Source: Fluoribacter dumoffii NY 23
GTDB taxonomy: Bacteria > Pseudomonadota > Gammaproteobacteria > Legionellales > Legionellaceae
NCBI RefSeq assembly: GCF_000236165.1
Contig: NZ_CM001373.1
Location: 1,874,777-1,938,776, forward strand
Reading direction: 5' to 3'
Length of the DNA stretch: 64,000 nucleotides
Shown one piece after another: positions 34,752 to 43,993 of the stretch. The notes under the pieces are model-generated. The model did not search any database, had not been told where the DNA came from, and worked only from the letters and a program-made list of their open reading frames with translations. A program made the position numbers and the translations under genes. Numbering within the stretch: the stretch's first letter is position 1; the number at the start of each line of letters is the position of its first letter.

Positions 34752-37700
34752 ATGAAAAATAATAAATTTGATTCAAATTTAGAACAAAATGACTCCATGC
34801 AAATTGACACTAAGGAAGAAGCTATAAATCAGGAATTGAAAGAAACGGAGCACACAAAGCGAAAACAAGCGACTGATGAGGATAGCGGTAGAAAAAGTAG
34901 AAAAAAAGGAAAAAAACAAACAGTTGAAAAAAATGACCATTTTACAACGGACTCAATGTCAGTTAAAAAATTAAGAAAACAATCCTTTCCCATCCTAGAA
35001 GCTTATTATAAAACTCACCTGCTTAATCATGAACAAGTAAAACAAAAGCTTGAGGAACTTAGAGACCAGACAAAAAATCCTCTTGAATTTTTATTATTAT
35101 TCAAATTCGATTTTTTTAAAAATATTAATCATAAAACAGATCCTGTATTTCAGTGGTTTCTTGATGAACTGGAGCGATGTATTGAAGACCTGCCAAAGTA
35201 CCAACCGCGAAGAAAAGGCTCTACGAATGAAGCCATGGTTTTAGTTAAATCGGTATGCGCTAATGAAGCACTTTTGGCTGAAGTATTACGAAGAGATAAA
35301 ATAAAAGCGGTTATTTGTAAGTATTACATTTTTGTGATTATCCATCACCTCTTCGATGTAGAAAAAATAACAGCCAATCCCCTCGAACTTCTTCACACCT
35401 ATTTTTCAGACATCATAGAACACGTAAAGACTAATCCCATACAGGTTAATGAAAATGGGGACTACAAGAACTTACTTGACCTTTTTTTGCATCCTCAATA
35501 CGCAAAATATCTGTTAGCTCTTTGGAAAGAAGGTTTTAGACCTTTCTCCCAACAAAGATTTAATGAGTTACTTTTCTCCTTTTATATCGATCAGGAAATT
35601 GGGGAATTTAGCCTGGATATAACCCAGTTATATACCATTGTGACTCGGGATGGTGCTTTTCAAGACTTTTTAGTTTTTTCTGAGGAGGTGGATCCATTTT
35701 TCCTGTTCCTGGAAAACCCTCTTATCGACGTCAATCTATTTAAAGAGCTTCTGAAAAAAATCCCTAAAGGATGTGATTATGAGTTATTACTTCAGGATGC
35801 ATTATCCCAAAATAAATACAATACTTACATTGTCTCTCACAGAGAGGAGCAATCTGAAAAATATTTGAATTTAATCAACAAGATAATTTTCTGCTTATCG
35901 GAGCTTCCTGCAGAGATGCCTTGGGAATCAAGCCCAACTTTCCAAAATAAAACCCAATCTGATCTGCAGATACTCATGACAGCAGGGCTAAGTGCAAGCA
36001 TCGCTTCCTCGATTAATACGCAAGTCATAATTCCTGAAACTACTTTAGCTAATGAAGTTTTATTTTTTGGATTGAAATTACTCTTCAAGGACGCCAAAAG
36101 GCTGGATGAATCCCTAAAAAAACTGATCCACATTCTTAAAGAAAAAAATGTGAATCAATCCGAATTATTAAATTTATTTTTATATTTTTATTTAACAAAT
36201 AATCATCAACTGCATAAGAATAATTTATTTAATGAGCTCTTGCAGGAACTAACCCTGGATATTCCGTCTCATGAAATGATTCAAGTAATAAGTAAATATA
36301 TATCTTTACTGAATGTGTTGCATGCAAAGGTGAAAGAGTTTCAACCCCAGCAAGGTTTAGCTTGGCGCCAGGCAATTCCAGAATTCATGCTGTTTTTAAC
36401 TAGAACAATTTCGCTTAATTCAGCAAAACAAACTGCAATTCATTTAAAAGTGCCTCTGGCCTTATGTAATTTATTAATTGTGCAGGTGAAGTTACAGTGT
36501 CCATCTGATGACCAAAAAGGGATATTCATGCCTGATCTGGAAAAAGTGATGATTTATTTCTTTAGGCATATTCAAGAAATTCGCGATGAAAAGCTCGATG
36601 CCAAAATTCTGATGACATTCGCTCTGCATATGATTAATTCAAATAAGCATACCGGAGTGCAATTATTGGAAATTATATCACAAATGTTCCCCTCATGGCT
36701 TAAATATACTTCCATAACCATTGCATTTAATGGCCGCAAACTTGACTTTTTATCTGTTTTACTCAATCAATTAAGCTCAAAAGATCATTGGGCTATAGAA
36801 AAAAATTCAGCAATTATTTCCTACTTATTGACAAAGCTAAAGGAGAAAAAAATCCCCATACCTATGGTTTTTTTGGAAAATATTGCTGAATTGCAGCTTA
36901 ACTTCCAGAAAAAATCACTATTAACCCCGAAAGCTCAGGAAGCAGTAGAAATAATTGTTAATCAGTGCCTGCACCAGGTCCAAGGAACTGAACAGGAAAC
37001 TCCTTTTGAAGAAATTCGTACCAAAATATTATTAAAAGCTGATTTGGATCCTACAAAGGATCCTCAAGCAATCCACACCAAGGAAAATCATCTTTATGCT
37101 GACCAAGTATATCAAGAATGGCTTCAAGCTCTGGGTACAGAAGAGGACAAAGGTGAAAAAATAACAAAAGGACTAGGTCGGTTTTTCGAATTTTTAGTTT
37201 CTGAAAAAGAAAAGCATATAACGGAATCACTTGCTTCCATACAAGATCCTGATGAGTTAAAAAAACTTGTTGCTTATATCTATGGTATTAGACGGGAAAG
37301 CGATTCAGAAGAAATCAAAGAAATCCATACAAGGATTAATACTTATAATAAGACCCTTATTTACTTAAAATCAATCCAGACAAGGGCCGTGATTCCAATT
37401 CATTCAGAAATGAAACCCGATGAAATTCGAGCTATAGAGGATGCAAAAAAGCTTCTAGGTATCATTGCAATGGTCGGATATTATTCTAATCCCTCGCTTA
37501 ATCAACTTTTTATCCGTGACGGTAACGAGGCACTTCACATCTTGAAATTGGAATTATTTGATCAAATAGAGCACCCTTCATGCGACCAGGGTCCTTATAT
37601 GAGATTTTTGATGGCACTCGAACCGGTGACCAACATTAAATTTCCTACCCTTCAGAGAAGAACAATTCCATTTATTGTTAAAAATTATATTAATGAATAT

Positions 37701-38072
37701 TATCAGCAATTGCCTCCGGAAGCGAAGCAACAGTTTATTCAGGAAATATATGGGAAAATAGAGGATCTTGAAGACAATGAAACAGTGGAGATTATACCAG
37801 CCTATGCATTTGCTCCCTTAGTTGACGTATTCCTGGCGCAAAATCAAGAAAGGCTTGGCTACCTGACCCCTAAAGAAGTCCGGGATTTATTTAACCTGGA
37901 GCGCCCCAAAGAATATCACCCTGAAATTGTTAAGGATCTGAATCAGTGTCTTTTGCAAAAAAAGAGAAAAGCGAGCCCCAATACAACTAACCCGCATAGT
38001 TTCTTTGCTGCAACGCCAGCAGTTAGTGCCGATGATATGAGCCCCCCTAACCAGGGTTTGAAATCAAACTAG
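34752..38072 (+). CDS. Large unrecognised protein with basic clusters, candidate effector
   Basis: This 1106-residue protein is not recognised. The N-terminal 70 residues are highly charged with basic clusters (KRKQATDEDSGRKSRKKGKK) resembling a bipartite nuclear-localisation signal. The middle is Leu/Ile/Glu-rich and predicted almost wholly helical (about residues 80-1030) with no signal peptide or membrane segment. A second basic cluster QKKRKASPNT lies near the C-terminus, followed by a polar tail MSPPNQGLKSN. Codon use is strongly AT-rich, unlike parE. A large helical soluble protein with NLS-like ends fits a translocated effector, but no catalytic motif is seen. It has its own promoter and a hairpin downstream. 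Confidence 0.75.
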   Translation: MKNNKFDSNLEQNDSMQIDTKEEAINQELKETEHTKRKQATDEDSGRKSRKKGKKQTVEKNDHFTTDSMSVKKLRKQSFPILEAYYKTHLLNHEQVKQKLEELRDQTKNPLEFLLLFKFDFFKNINHKTDPVFQWFLDELERCIEDLPKYQPRRKGSTNEAMVLVKSVCANEALLAEVLRRDKIKAVICKYYIFVIIHHLFDVEKITANPLELLHTYFSDIIEHVKTNPIQVNENGDYKNLLDLFLHPQYAKYLLALWKEGFRPFSQQRFNELLFSFYIDQEIGEFSLDITQLYTIVTRDGAFQDFLVFSEEVDPFFLFLENPLIDVNLFKELLKKIPKGCDYELLLQDALSQNKYNTYIVSHREEQSEKYLNLINKIIFCLSELPAEMPWESSPTFQNKTQSDLQILMTAGLSASIASSINTQVIIPETTLANEVLFFGLKLLFKDAKRLDESLKKLIHILKEKNVNQSELLNLFLYFYLTNNHQLHKNNLFNELLQELTLDIPSHEMIQVISKYISLLNVLHAKVKEFQPQQGLAWRQAIPEFMLFLTRTISLNSAKQTAIHLKVPLALCNLLIVQVKLQCPSDDQKGIFMPDLEKVMIYFFRHIQEIRDEKLDAKILMTFALHMINSNKHTGVQLLEIISQMFPSWLKYTSITIAFNGRKLDFLSVLLNQLSSKDHWAIEKNSAIISYLLTKLKEKKIPIPMVFLENIAELQLNFQKKSLLTPKAQEAVEIIVNQCLHQVQGTEQETPFEEIRTKILLKADLDPTKDPQAIHTKENHLYADQVYQEWLQALGTEEDKGEKITKGLGRFFEFLVSEKEKHITESLASIQDPDELKKLVAYIYGIRRESDSEEIKEIHTRINTYNKTLIYLKSIQTRAVIPIHSEMKPDEIRAIEDAKKLLGIIAMVGYYSNPSLNQLFIRDGNEALHILKLELFDQIEHPSCDQGPYMRFLMALEPVTNIKFPTLQRRTIPFIVKNYINEYYQQLPPEAKQQFIQEIYGKIEDLEDNETVEIIPAYAFAPLVDVFLAQNQERLGYLTPKEVRDLFNLERPKEYHPEIVKDLNQCLLQKKRKASPNTTNPHSFFAATPAVSADDMSPPNQGLKSN

Positions 38073-38114
38073 ATTTCCCTGCATTTCAGGAAGAAATGCT
38101 AAATCAATTCCTTT

Positions 38115-38148
38115 CTAATGTAAACGGCTTAAAAGCCGCTTACATTAG
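38115..38148 (+). terminator. Long hairpin after the 1106-residue gene
   Basis: CTAATGTAAACGGCTT and AAGCCGCTTACATTAG form a stem of about 15 pairs with one mismatch and a 2-base loop, 43 bases after the gene's stop. It lacks a clear U-run, so it may be a mRNA-protecting or REP-like element rather than a classical terminator. Confidence 0.55.
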
Positions 38149-38324
38149 CCAATTTGGTTTCATCGACTTCCGATGTTTATCTATCCTTCATGGACCTTAC
38201 CGCTTTCATGTAATGCCCCATCCTAAGATTCTTTTTATTTTTTCTCTCTTTATTCTATGTTTCATTGCAGATTATAGGTAAGATATTTCAGATTAATGGC
38301 ACTACTACGTATAAGGAAATAGAA

Positions 38325-38771
38325 ATGTATCAGAATATACTTGTTGCAATTGATGACAGTGATACATCAATGCAAGCCCTTCATGAAGCCATTGCCTTAA
38401 GCAAGGTACATCATGCAAAATTGCGGATTATCCATGTTGGAAACGAGTTTTATGCCCCCTATCTGGGTACTGGTGTTGATTACGAAAAACTTGAGGCCTC
38501 ATTCAAGGAATACGGACAAAAACTTTTAAATAAAATGCTAACCATCGCACGTGAACAGAATGCAGATTGTGATGCTCAACTGCTGGAAGTAAACCCGGCA
38601 CATGAGCGCGTCGCAGACAAAATTATTACTGCAGCGAAAAATTGGCCAGCGAATTTAATTGTCATAGGAACTCATGGGCGCAGAGGGTTTCAACATTTAT
38701 TACTAGGAAGCGTTGCAGAAGGTGTTGTTCGTAATGCGTCAATGCCTGTTCTTCTTATTCGCAGCAAATAA
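38325..38771 (+). CDS. Universal stress protein (UspA family)
   Basis: This 148-residue UspA-fold protein has the YQNILVAIDDSDTSMQALHEA N-terminal strand and Asp. The C-terminal ATP-binding signature GTHGRRGFQHLLLGSVAEGVVRNASMPVLLIR contains GxxGRxG-x(9)-GS(V/T)-type spacing. It probably binds ATP and acts in stress survival. The ATG at 38325 has AAGGA 7 bases upstream; an upstream TTG at 38265 would add a non-homologous 20 residues. Confidence 0.95.
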   Translation: MYQNILVAIDDSDTSMQALHEAIALSKVHHAKLRIIHVGNEFYAPYLGTGVDYEKLEASFKEYGQKLLNKMLTIAREQNADCDAQLLEVNPAHERVADKIITAAKNWPANLIVIGTHGRRGFQHLLLGSVAEGVVRNASMPVLLIRSK

Positions 38772-38799
38772 TTCTCCTTAGTAGAATGATCCTCGATTA

Positions 38800-38842
38800 G
38801 CGAAAGAGTAACGATGCATCAGAGCAGCCGTTAATCTTTCGC
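38800..38842 (+). terminator. Terminator-like hairpin after the universal stress gene
   Basis: GCGAAAGAGTAACG and CGTTAATCTTTCGC form a 14-bp stem with one mismatch and a 15-base loop, 28 bases after the stop. It is followed about 12 bases later by CTTTTTC. Confidence 0.6.
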
Positions 38843-38891
38843 TTAAGCAAGCTTTTTCAATACATACTATCTTTTACAAAAATTTGATACA

Positions 38892-39710
38892 ATGTACCAA
38901 AAATTTATAATTGGATCTGTTTTAATGCAATTAATTGATGATTATCATGAGATGGAGAGGCATTTTTTTTCGCTTGTCAGCTCAAACTGCTTCGACTATC
39001 AAACCCTGGTTGCATTTGAAACTGGTGTGCCTGCCTCAGGGCTTAACCCTGTTTTTGTAAGACATGTAAGCGAGCAATTCGTAAGAGATCTTGCTCATTG
39101 CACGTCCTATTTTATCCAAAAAAATGTACCTTGGGCCTTAATTGTTCCAGAAGAAAGCCTGCTCAATTCAAAACAGCACACACAATTTATAAAAGAATTT
39201 ACCCTGGCCGACAAGGGTGTTGGTATGGCATTTAATCTTTTAGGGAATAATTGGCAATCTGCAGATAGTTCGCTTGAATTTAAGATGATGAATGAAGATC
39301 TACATTCCTGGAGTATTCCACTGACTCATGGTTTTCAATCAACACCGGAAATTACCGCGATTTATATTTTAAGACATGCTGAGGCATTAAAGAAATGCAA
39401 AGGCCTTTATCATGTTACGGGCTTTCTTGCGGGCGAGCCGGTGGTGTCCCTAACCTTAACTGTGAAAGAGCATCTTGCCCGCATTGATGATTTGGCTACA
39501 ATTCCTGGCTATCAAAAGCGTGGTTTTGCAAGTGCCATAATGGCATATGCTTTGAAAAGGGCTTTGGAGTTGAAAGTTAAAACCTGCTTTCTGGAAGCCT
39601 CAAAGGATGGTCTAAATCTTTATAAACGCATCGGTTTTCAGCCCCTTTTTACCAACCTGTATTATGAGCTGCAGCCTGAAACCCTCACAGTTGAATCTGA
39701 GATAGCATGA
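38892..39710 (+). CDS. GNAT-family acetyltransferase with N-terminal extension
   Basis: This 272-residue protein is a probable acyltransferase with an unassigned N-terminal half (about residues 1-145) and a C-terminal GNAT domain (about 150-265). The acetyl-CoA-binding loop reads IPGYQKRGFASAIM (Q/RxxGxA) near 212, with ALELKVKTCFLEASKDGLNLYKRIGF after it giving the second conserved helix and strand. The two-domain layout resembles multidomain GNAT proteins; the acceptor is unknown. A start at Met12 (38925) is possible. No signal peptide. Confidence 0.82.
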   Translation: MYQKFIIGSVLMQLIDDYHEMERHFFSLVSSNCFDYQTLVAFETGVPASGLNPVFVRHVSEQFVRDLAHCTSYFIQKNVPWALIVPEESLLNSKQHTQFIKEFTLADKGVGMAFNLLGNNWQSADSSLEFKMMNEDLHSWSIPLTHGFQSTPEITAIYILRHAEALKKCKGLYHVTGFLAGEPVVSLTLTVKEHLARIDDLATIPGYQKRGFASAIMAYALKRALELKVKTCFLEASKDGLNLYKRIGFQPLFTNLYYELQPETLTVESEIA

Positions 39711-39740
39711 TAACTCGGAACCAGCATTACTGATTTTCTT

Positions 39741-40853
39741 TTACAAACAATAAATGACCTGATCATCCAATTCAAAAGAGGTCTTGAATTCCCGCGAACA
39801 TTGAACAAGCTTCTTCGTCATCCATTGGCATTCATCCTTGCTTGCATAACGTAATTTGAAGTTCTTCCTAACCATAGGCACCAGCTCCAATTGCTTTAAC
39901 TGCAACTGGGCATCAAAAGCCAAAAAATACATTAGGGACAAATCACTTTTGAATTCTTCCCATCCACTAATTCCTTCATAATCATTAATCAAGTCCCCGC
40001 AACCATATAAAATCAACCCTTGATTGTATAACTCAATACCAATCGGATGATGGGAAGAATGGCCATGAATTATATTTACCCCCAGTTCATCAATAAGAAT
40101 ATGTGCAAACTGCTGATGGGATTCAGGAATTTCATAACCCCAGTTTCCACCCCAATGAATACTGACAATACATAAATCTTCTGTTTTCCTGAAATATTCA
40201 ATGACACTTTTTATTTGATTTATGGTGTGTTTGCCCAAGTCGCTCAATAACCATACCCCGGGTCGCTCCCTTGTCGCTGCCCATTCTTTGAAAATCCCGC
40301 TCGAAGTAAGTCCCATTGAAAACACCAGTGTCCTGCCCTTGAAACCCGGTACAAAATGAATTGCTGGCGCAATTGCCTTTTCCAAGTTTTTCCCTGCACC
40401 CGCATAGCTAATCCGAGCGTTATCCAGGGTCGCCAAGGTCTCTAGAAAACCTTCTCTACCCCAGTCCAGTATATGATTATTTGCCAAAACACACACATCA
40501 ATATGTGCTGAAGTAATGACATCGATATTTTTTGGATGCATACGGTAATTTATCCCTTTATAGGGCCATGGGGTATTACTTTTTGTGATACATGTTTCCA
40601 GATTAATTAAACGAAAATCAGGCCTTCTTGCATTTAATTCTTCTAGTCCATCTCCCCAAACATATGCTCCTTTGTTTTTAAGTGGAATTTTGCCATTGAT
40701 GTCTTCTGCAAGCCGCACATAATCACGTGCATCCCTAACATATGATTCATAAATTTGTGGTTCACAAGGATGAGTGAGGATTTGGTCAATCCCTCTTCCT
40801 GTCATGACATCACCGCACAGGAACATACGATATGGAGGCATTACGGATGACAT
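39741..40853 (-). CDS. CapA-family (PGA_cap) metallophosphatase-like protein
   Basis: This 370-residue protein has the poly-gamma-glutamate capsule synthesis CapA fold, related to calcineurin-like metallophosphatases. The pattern is FLCGDVMTGRGID at residues 11-23, LINLETCITKSNTPWPYKGINYR near 80, VLANNHILDWG near 112, IVSIHWGGNWGYE near 220 and IIHGHSSHHPIGIELY near 254. The Asp, Asn and His metal ligands are all present. There is no signal peptide and no capB/capC neighbour, so a capsule role is unlikely; the substrate is unknown. Confidence 0.9.
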   Translation of the reverse strand: MSSVMPPYRMFLCGDVMTGRGIDQILTHPCEPQIYESYVRDARDYVRLAEDINGKIPLKNKGAYVWGDGLEELNARRPDFRLINLETCITKSNTPWPYKGINYRMHPKNIDVITSAHIDVCVLANNHILDWGREGFLETLATLDNARISYAGAGKNLEKAIAPAIHFVPGFKGRTLVFSMGLTSSGIFKEWAATRERPGVWLLSDLGKHTINQIKSVIEYFRKTEDLCIVSIHWGGNWGYEIPESHQQFAHILIDELGVNIIHGHSSHHPIGIELYNQGLILYGCGDLINDYEGISGWEEFKSDLSLMYFLAFDAQLQLKQLELVPMVRKNFKLRYASKDECQWMTKKLVQCSREFKTSFELDDQVIYCL

Positions 40854-40999
40854 AATGAATTTAACCTCAGAGCAAAACTTCCTATTTCAAATAATAGCCT
40901 TAAATCCAAAAATTGCAGGATGTTTCGTTTCATTGATGAACGCAGAGGCAGATTTAAAGTTGTACCGTGTCATGCCAGGCCAGATACATGAAATCCCCA

Positions 41000-41839
41000 T
41001 CAGTTATGTATCGATTTTTTTTTGGTGGTTTCTTCTGTAGATTCGGATTCCCTCACTTCAGTTTCAGCTTTTCTTTTTTTGGTATCCTCGGAGGGATGTA
41101 AAACACCAAGGTCACTGTTTGAAATTAACGGGGGGGAACTCGGTTTTTTTCTCCAATTTAGTACATTGGTTTTTGCATCCTCTGATACCCGTGGAGAAAC
41201 GTTAAAGCAGCCACGATATTTGGTAGATTTTTCGCATTGATTTCCAAAGACTTCCTGGCAGGGTTCTTTACTCAAATTCAATAAGAGATCAGAGAACTCC
41301 TCTTTTAGCTGGTCGAGCCGCTCCTCCTCAGTTTTTTTAAACCATTTTTCCATGGTAACATCATCATAGCCGAGGGGATAAAAACCAAATTTGTTATAAA
41401 CGACAAGCGAATCAATCGTAGGACTGACTGTCATCGCTGTCAGTCCTGTTCTTTGAAAAAAATCAAAGGCATGCACTATCATTAAACTGGCAAGTCCTTG
41501 ATTGCGGTGCTTTTCACTTACAAATACACTAAACAGTTGGGATATAAAATTGGAATCCTGTGTTAATCTCAATTCGATAAAGCCAATCATTTTCCCCTGA
41601 TCCCGCACAACAAGCATCAGATCATATCTATTTTGCTTTTTATTTTGATATTTACCATTATTTTTCAAAAGCTTGATTGTGTCCTCCTCTAATTCCTCCT
41701 GTCCCTCTTTAAAATAAATTTCCGCCATCGCATCATTGTGATTCACATGCTTATGGAATTCTTCAATATCTTTTGAGTCGGGATAATCAAGGACATAATT
41801 TGGAGAAACAACATTATAATCTAATTTATCATTACACAT
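41000..41839 (-). CDS. GNAT acetyltransferase with charged, NLS-like C-terminal tail
   Basis: This 279-residue protein has a GNAT domain at residues about 65-165 (VFVSEKHRNQGLASLMIVHA with the RxxGxA loop; VVYNKFGFYPLGYDDV after it). A 110-residue C-terminal tail of low complexity ends in KKRKAETEVRESESTEETTKKK. The basic run KKRKAE is NLS-like, and the Glu/Ser/Thr-rich end resembles an E-block type Dot/Icm signal. Together these suggest an effector acetyltransferase, an inference. The N-terminal 60 residues are unassigned and there is no signal peptide. Confidence 0.75.
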   Translation of the reverse strand: MCNDKLDYNVVSPNYVLDYPDSKDIEEFHKHVNHNDAMAEIYFKEGQEELEEDTIKLLKNNGKYQNKKQNRYDLMLVVRDQGKMIGFIELRLTQDSNFISQLFSVFVSEKHRNQGLASLMIVHAFDFFQRTGLTAMTVSPTIDSLVVYNKFGFYPLGYDDVTMEKWFKKTEEERLDQLKEEFSDLLLNLSKEPCQEVFGNQCEKSTKYRGCFNVSPRVSEDAKTNVLNWRKKPSSPPLISNSDLGVLHPSEDTKKRKAETEVRESESTEETTKKKSIHN

Positions 41840-42053
41840 ATAGATATGCCTAATTAATATTCAACAACTTTAGTATAAATCCAAAAGAACGGTTATTCCA
41901 ACGATGTGGCTATTTAATACCCATCCTATACGGGTGTAAATTATTTAAGGAGATAAATAAGACGCTGCATTAAAATAATGGTAGGATAAAAGGTATATAC
42001 TTATATGAAACCAGTTCGTTTTTCTACTCATTAATAAAGTCTTAGGAGAGCGT

Positions 42054-43904
42054 GTGGAAAACAAACAATGGCAGTTTTCGCTCTGGTATGTTCTAATTTT
42101 TTTCTGGATTCTCATTCTATTCCAGAACTTTTTTTTCGCTTCCCATCCAGTCAATATTGCTTACAGTGATTTTATAAAACTTTTGAAAGCCCATAAGATA
42201 GACAATGTCTTACTTGAAGAAAATTACATTACTGCAAACGTGAAAACGGAGGGTTTAGCAACATTCCTTCCTGAAGACAAACTAAATGAAATTAAACAAT
42301 ATGGCGGCAAAGAACCTCAAGTCACTACTGTGCGTATTAACGATCCCTCCCTGGTACCGGCCTTGGAAGCCGCAAAAGTCAAATTCAATGGACAAATTGA
42401 AAGTAAATGGCTGACCATGTTGTTGTCCTGGGTGATTCCCGCACTGCTTTTTTTTGCATTATGGAGCTTTTTAATAAGACGTATGGGTTCAGCGGCGGGT
42501 GGCGTTTTGGATGTCGGAAAAAGTAAAGCTAAAATGTACATGGAAAAAGAAACCCATGTGTCCTTTCAAGATGTTGCCGGCGTGGATGAAGCCAAAGCCG
42601 AGCTCATGGAAGTTGTCGAATTTCTCAAAAACCCACAACATTATACCCGCATAGGGGCCCATATTCCTAAAGGAGTTCTTTTAGTCGGCCCGCCTGGAAC
42701 TGGAAAAACACTACTCGCACGCGCTGTGGCAGGTGAAGCAGGAGTGCCTTTTTTTTCAATTAATGGATCTGAGTTCGTAGAAATGTTTGTCGGCGTAGGT
42801 GCTGCACGAGTACGAGATCTGTTTAATCATGCCCGTGAAACAGCCCCGGCAATTATTTTTATCGATGAACTGGATGCCTTGGGTAGGGCACGTGGCGCGT
42901 ATCCTATTGGCGGCGGGCATGATGAAAAGGAACAGACTTTAAATCAATTGCTGTCTGAAATGGATGGATTCGATCCCAGTGAAGGATTAATTCTTCTGGC
43001 CGCAACAAACCGTCCGGAAATTCTTGATCCTGCATTGCTGCGTGCGGGACGCTTCGATCGCCATGTCCTCGTAGACCGGCCAGATAAAAAAGGCCGTATA
43101 GAAATATTGAACGTTCATCTGAGAAAAATAAAACAGGATGCGGATGTTGATGCGGAAAAAATTGCTGCCTTAACCCCCGGGTTCTCCGGTGCTGATTTAG
43201 CGAATCTCGTCAATGAAGCTGCCCTGCTTGCGACTCGTCATGATGCCGACTCAGTCAGCATGGATGATTTTACTAATGCCGTAGAACGTATTGTCGCCGG
43301 TTTGGAGAAGAAAAACCGTTTACTCAATCCGGAAGAACGTAAAGCAGTAGCCTATCATGAAATGGGGCACACGTTGATAGCACTCTCCCTACCCAACGTG
43401 GATCAAGTGCATAAAGTTTCGATCATCCCCCGTGGGATAGGCAGCCTTGGTTATACCATTCAACGTCCTACTGAAGATCGCTATCTTATGACTGAAGAAG
43501 AATTAACAAATAAAATGATGGTGCTTCTAGGGGGCAGAGCGGCCGAATTTGTTGTTTTTGGACGCTTTTCAACAGGAGCAGCAGATGATCTCGCCAAGGC
43601 AACAGATATTGCCCGGAGCATGGTGATGCGTTATGGCATGGATAAAGACCTAGGACCAGTAACTTACCAGAAAGAACATTCAATGTTTCTGGAGCCCACC
43701 CTTCCCCATAACGATCGTGAATTTAGTGAAGAAACAGCTTGCGAGATTGATGCAGCAGTTCGCAAAATTATCCAATCAGCATTTGATGACGCGGTAGACA
43801 TAATAAAAAAACGCATCAAAATTTTAGAAAAAGGAGCAACCTTATTATTGCAAAAAGAAACGCTAAACGAAGAAGATTTGCTTTCCCTGAATATAAAACA
43901 GTGA
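42054..43904 (+). CDS. FtsH-type membrane AAA+ zinc metalloprotease
   Basis: This 616-residue protease degrades misfolded membrane proteins. It has two transmembrane segments (residues 8-28 and about 118-140) flanking a short periplasmic domain, then an AAA domain with Walker A GPPGTGKT near 211, Walker [13 protein letters not shown], and the second region of homology [21 protein letters not shown]. The protease domain has HEMGH near 435 (usually HEAGH) and a distal acid region [13 protein letters not shown]. The start is GTG 42054, with AGGAG 5 bases upstream. A diverged FtsH paralogue is likely since Met replaces Ala in the motif; the main ftsH is not seen here. Confidence 0.94.
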   Translation: MENKQWQFSLWYVLIFFWILILFQNFFFASHPVNIAYSDFIKLLKAHKIDNVLLEENYITANVKTEGLATFLPEDKLNEIKQYGGKEPQVTTVRINDPSLVPALEAAKVKFNGQIESKWLTMLLSWVIPALLFFALWSFLIRRMGSAAGGVLDVGKSKAKMYMEKETHVSFQDVAGVDEAKAELMEVVEFLKNPQHYTRIGAHIPKGVLLVGPPGTGKTLLARAVAGEAGVPFFSINGSEFVEMFVGVGAARVRDLFNHARETAPAIIFIDELDALGRARGAYPIGGGHDEKEQTLNQLLSEMDGFDPSEGLILLAATNRPEILDPALLRAGRFDRHVLVDRPDKKGRIEILNVHLRKIKQDADVDAEKIAALTPGFSGADLANLVNEAALLATRHDADSVSMDDFTNAVERIVAGLEKKNRLLNPEERKAVAYHEMGHTLIALSLPNVDQVHKVSIIPRGIGSLGYTIQRPTEDRYLMTEEELTNKMMVLLGGRAAEFVVFGRFSTGAADDLAKATDIARSMVMRYGMDKDLGPVTYQKEHSMFLEPTLPHNDREFSEETACEIDAAVRKIIQSAFDDAVDIIKKRIKILEKGATLLLQKETLNEEDLLSLNIKQ

Positions 43905-43993
43905 CAGACCAAAGCCGCAGTGCTGGATAGCAAACCCGCGTTAATGGATAAAACCAAATCAAGCTCCTACCCTTTCGCCAGGGCCTGCGTTCT

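Noticed and set aside
38096-38281. Plus-strand frame of 61 codons after the 1106-residue gene
   Set aside because: It spans the hairpin region, lacks a ribosome-binding site and has no recognisable pattern.
40774-41040. Plus-strand frame crossing the CapA/GNAT junction
   Set aside because: It overlaps both ends of neighbouring minus-strand genes; the N-terminal part is antisense to CapA and no site supports a start.
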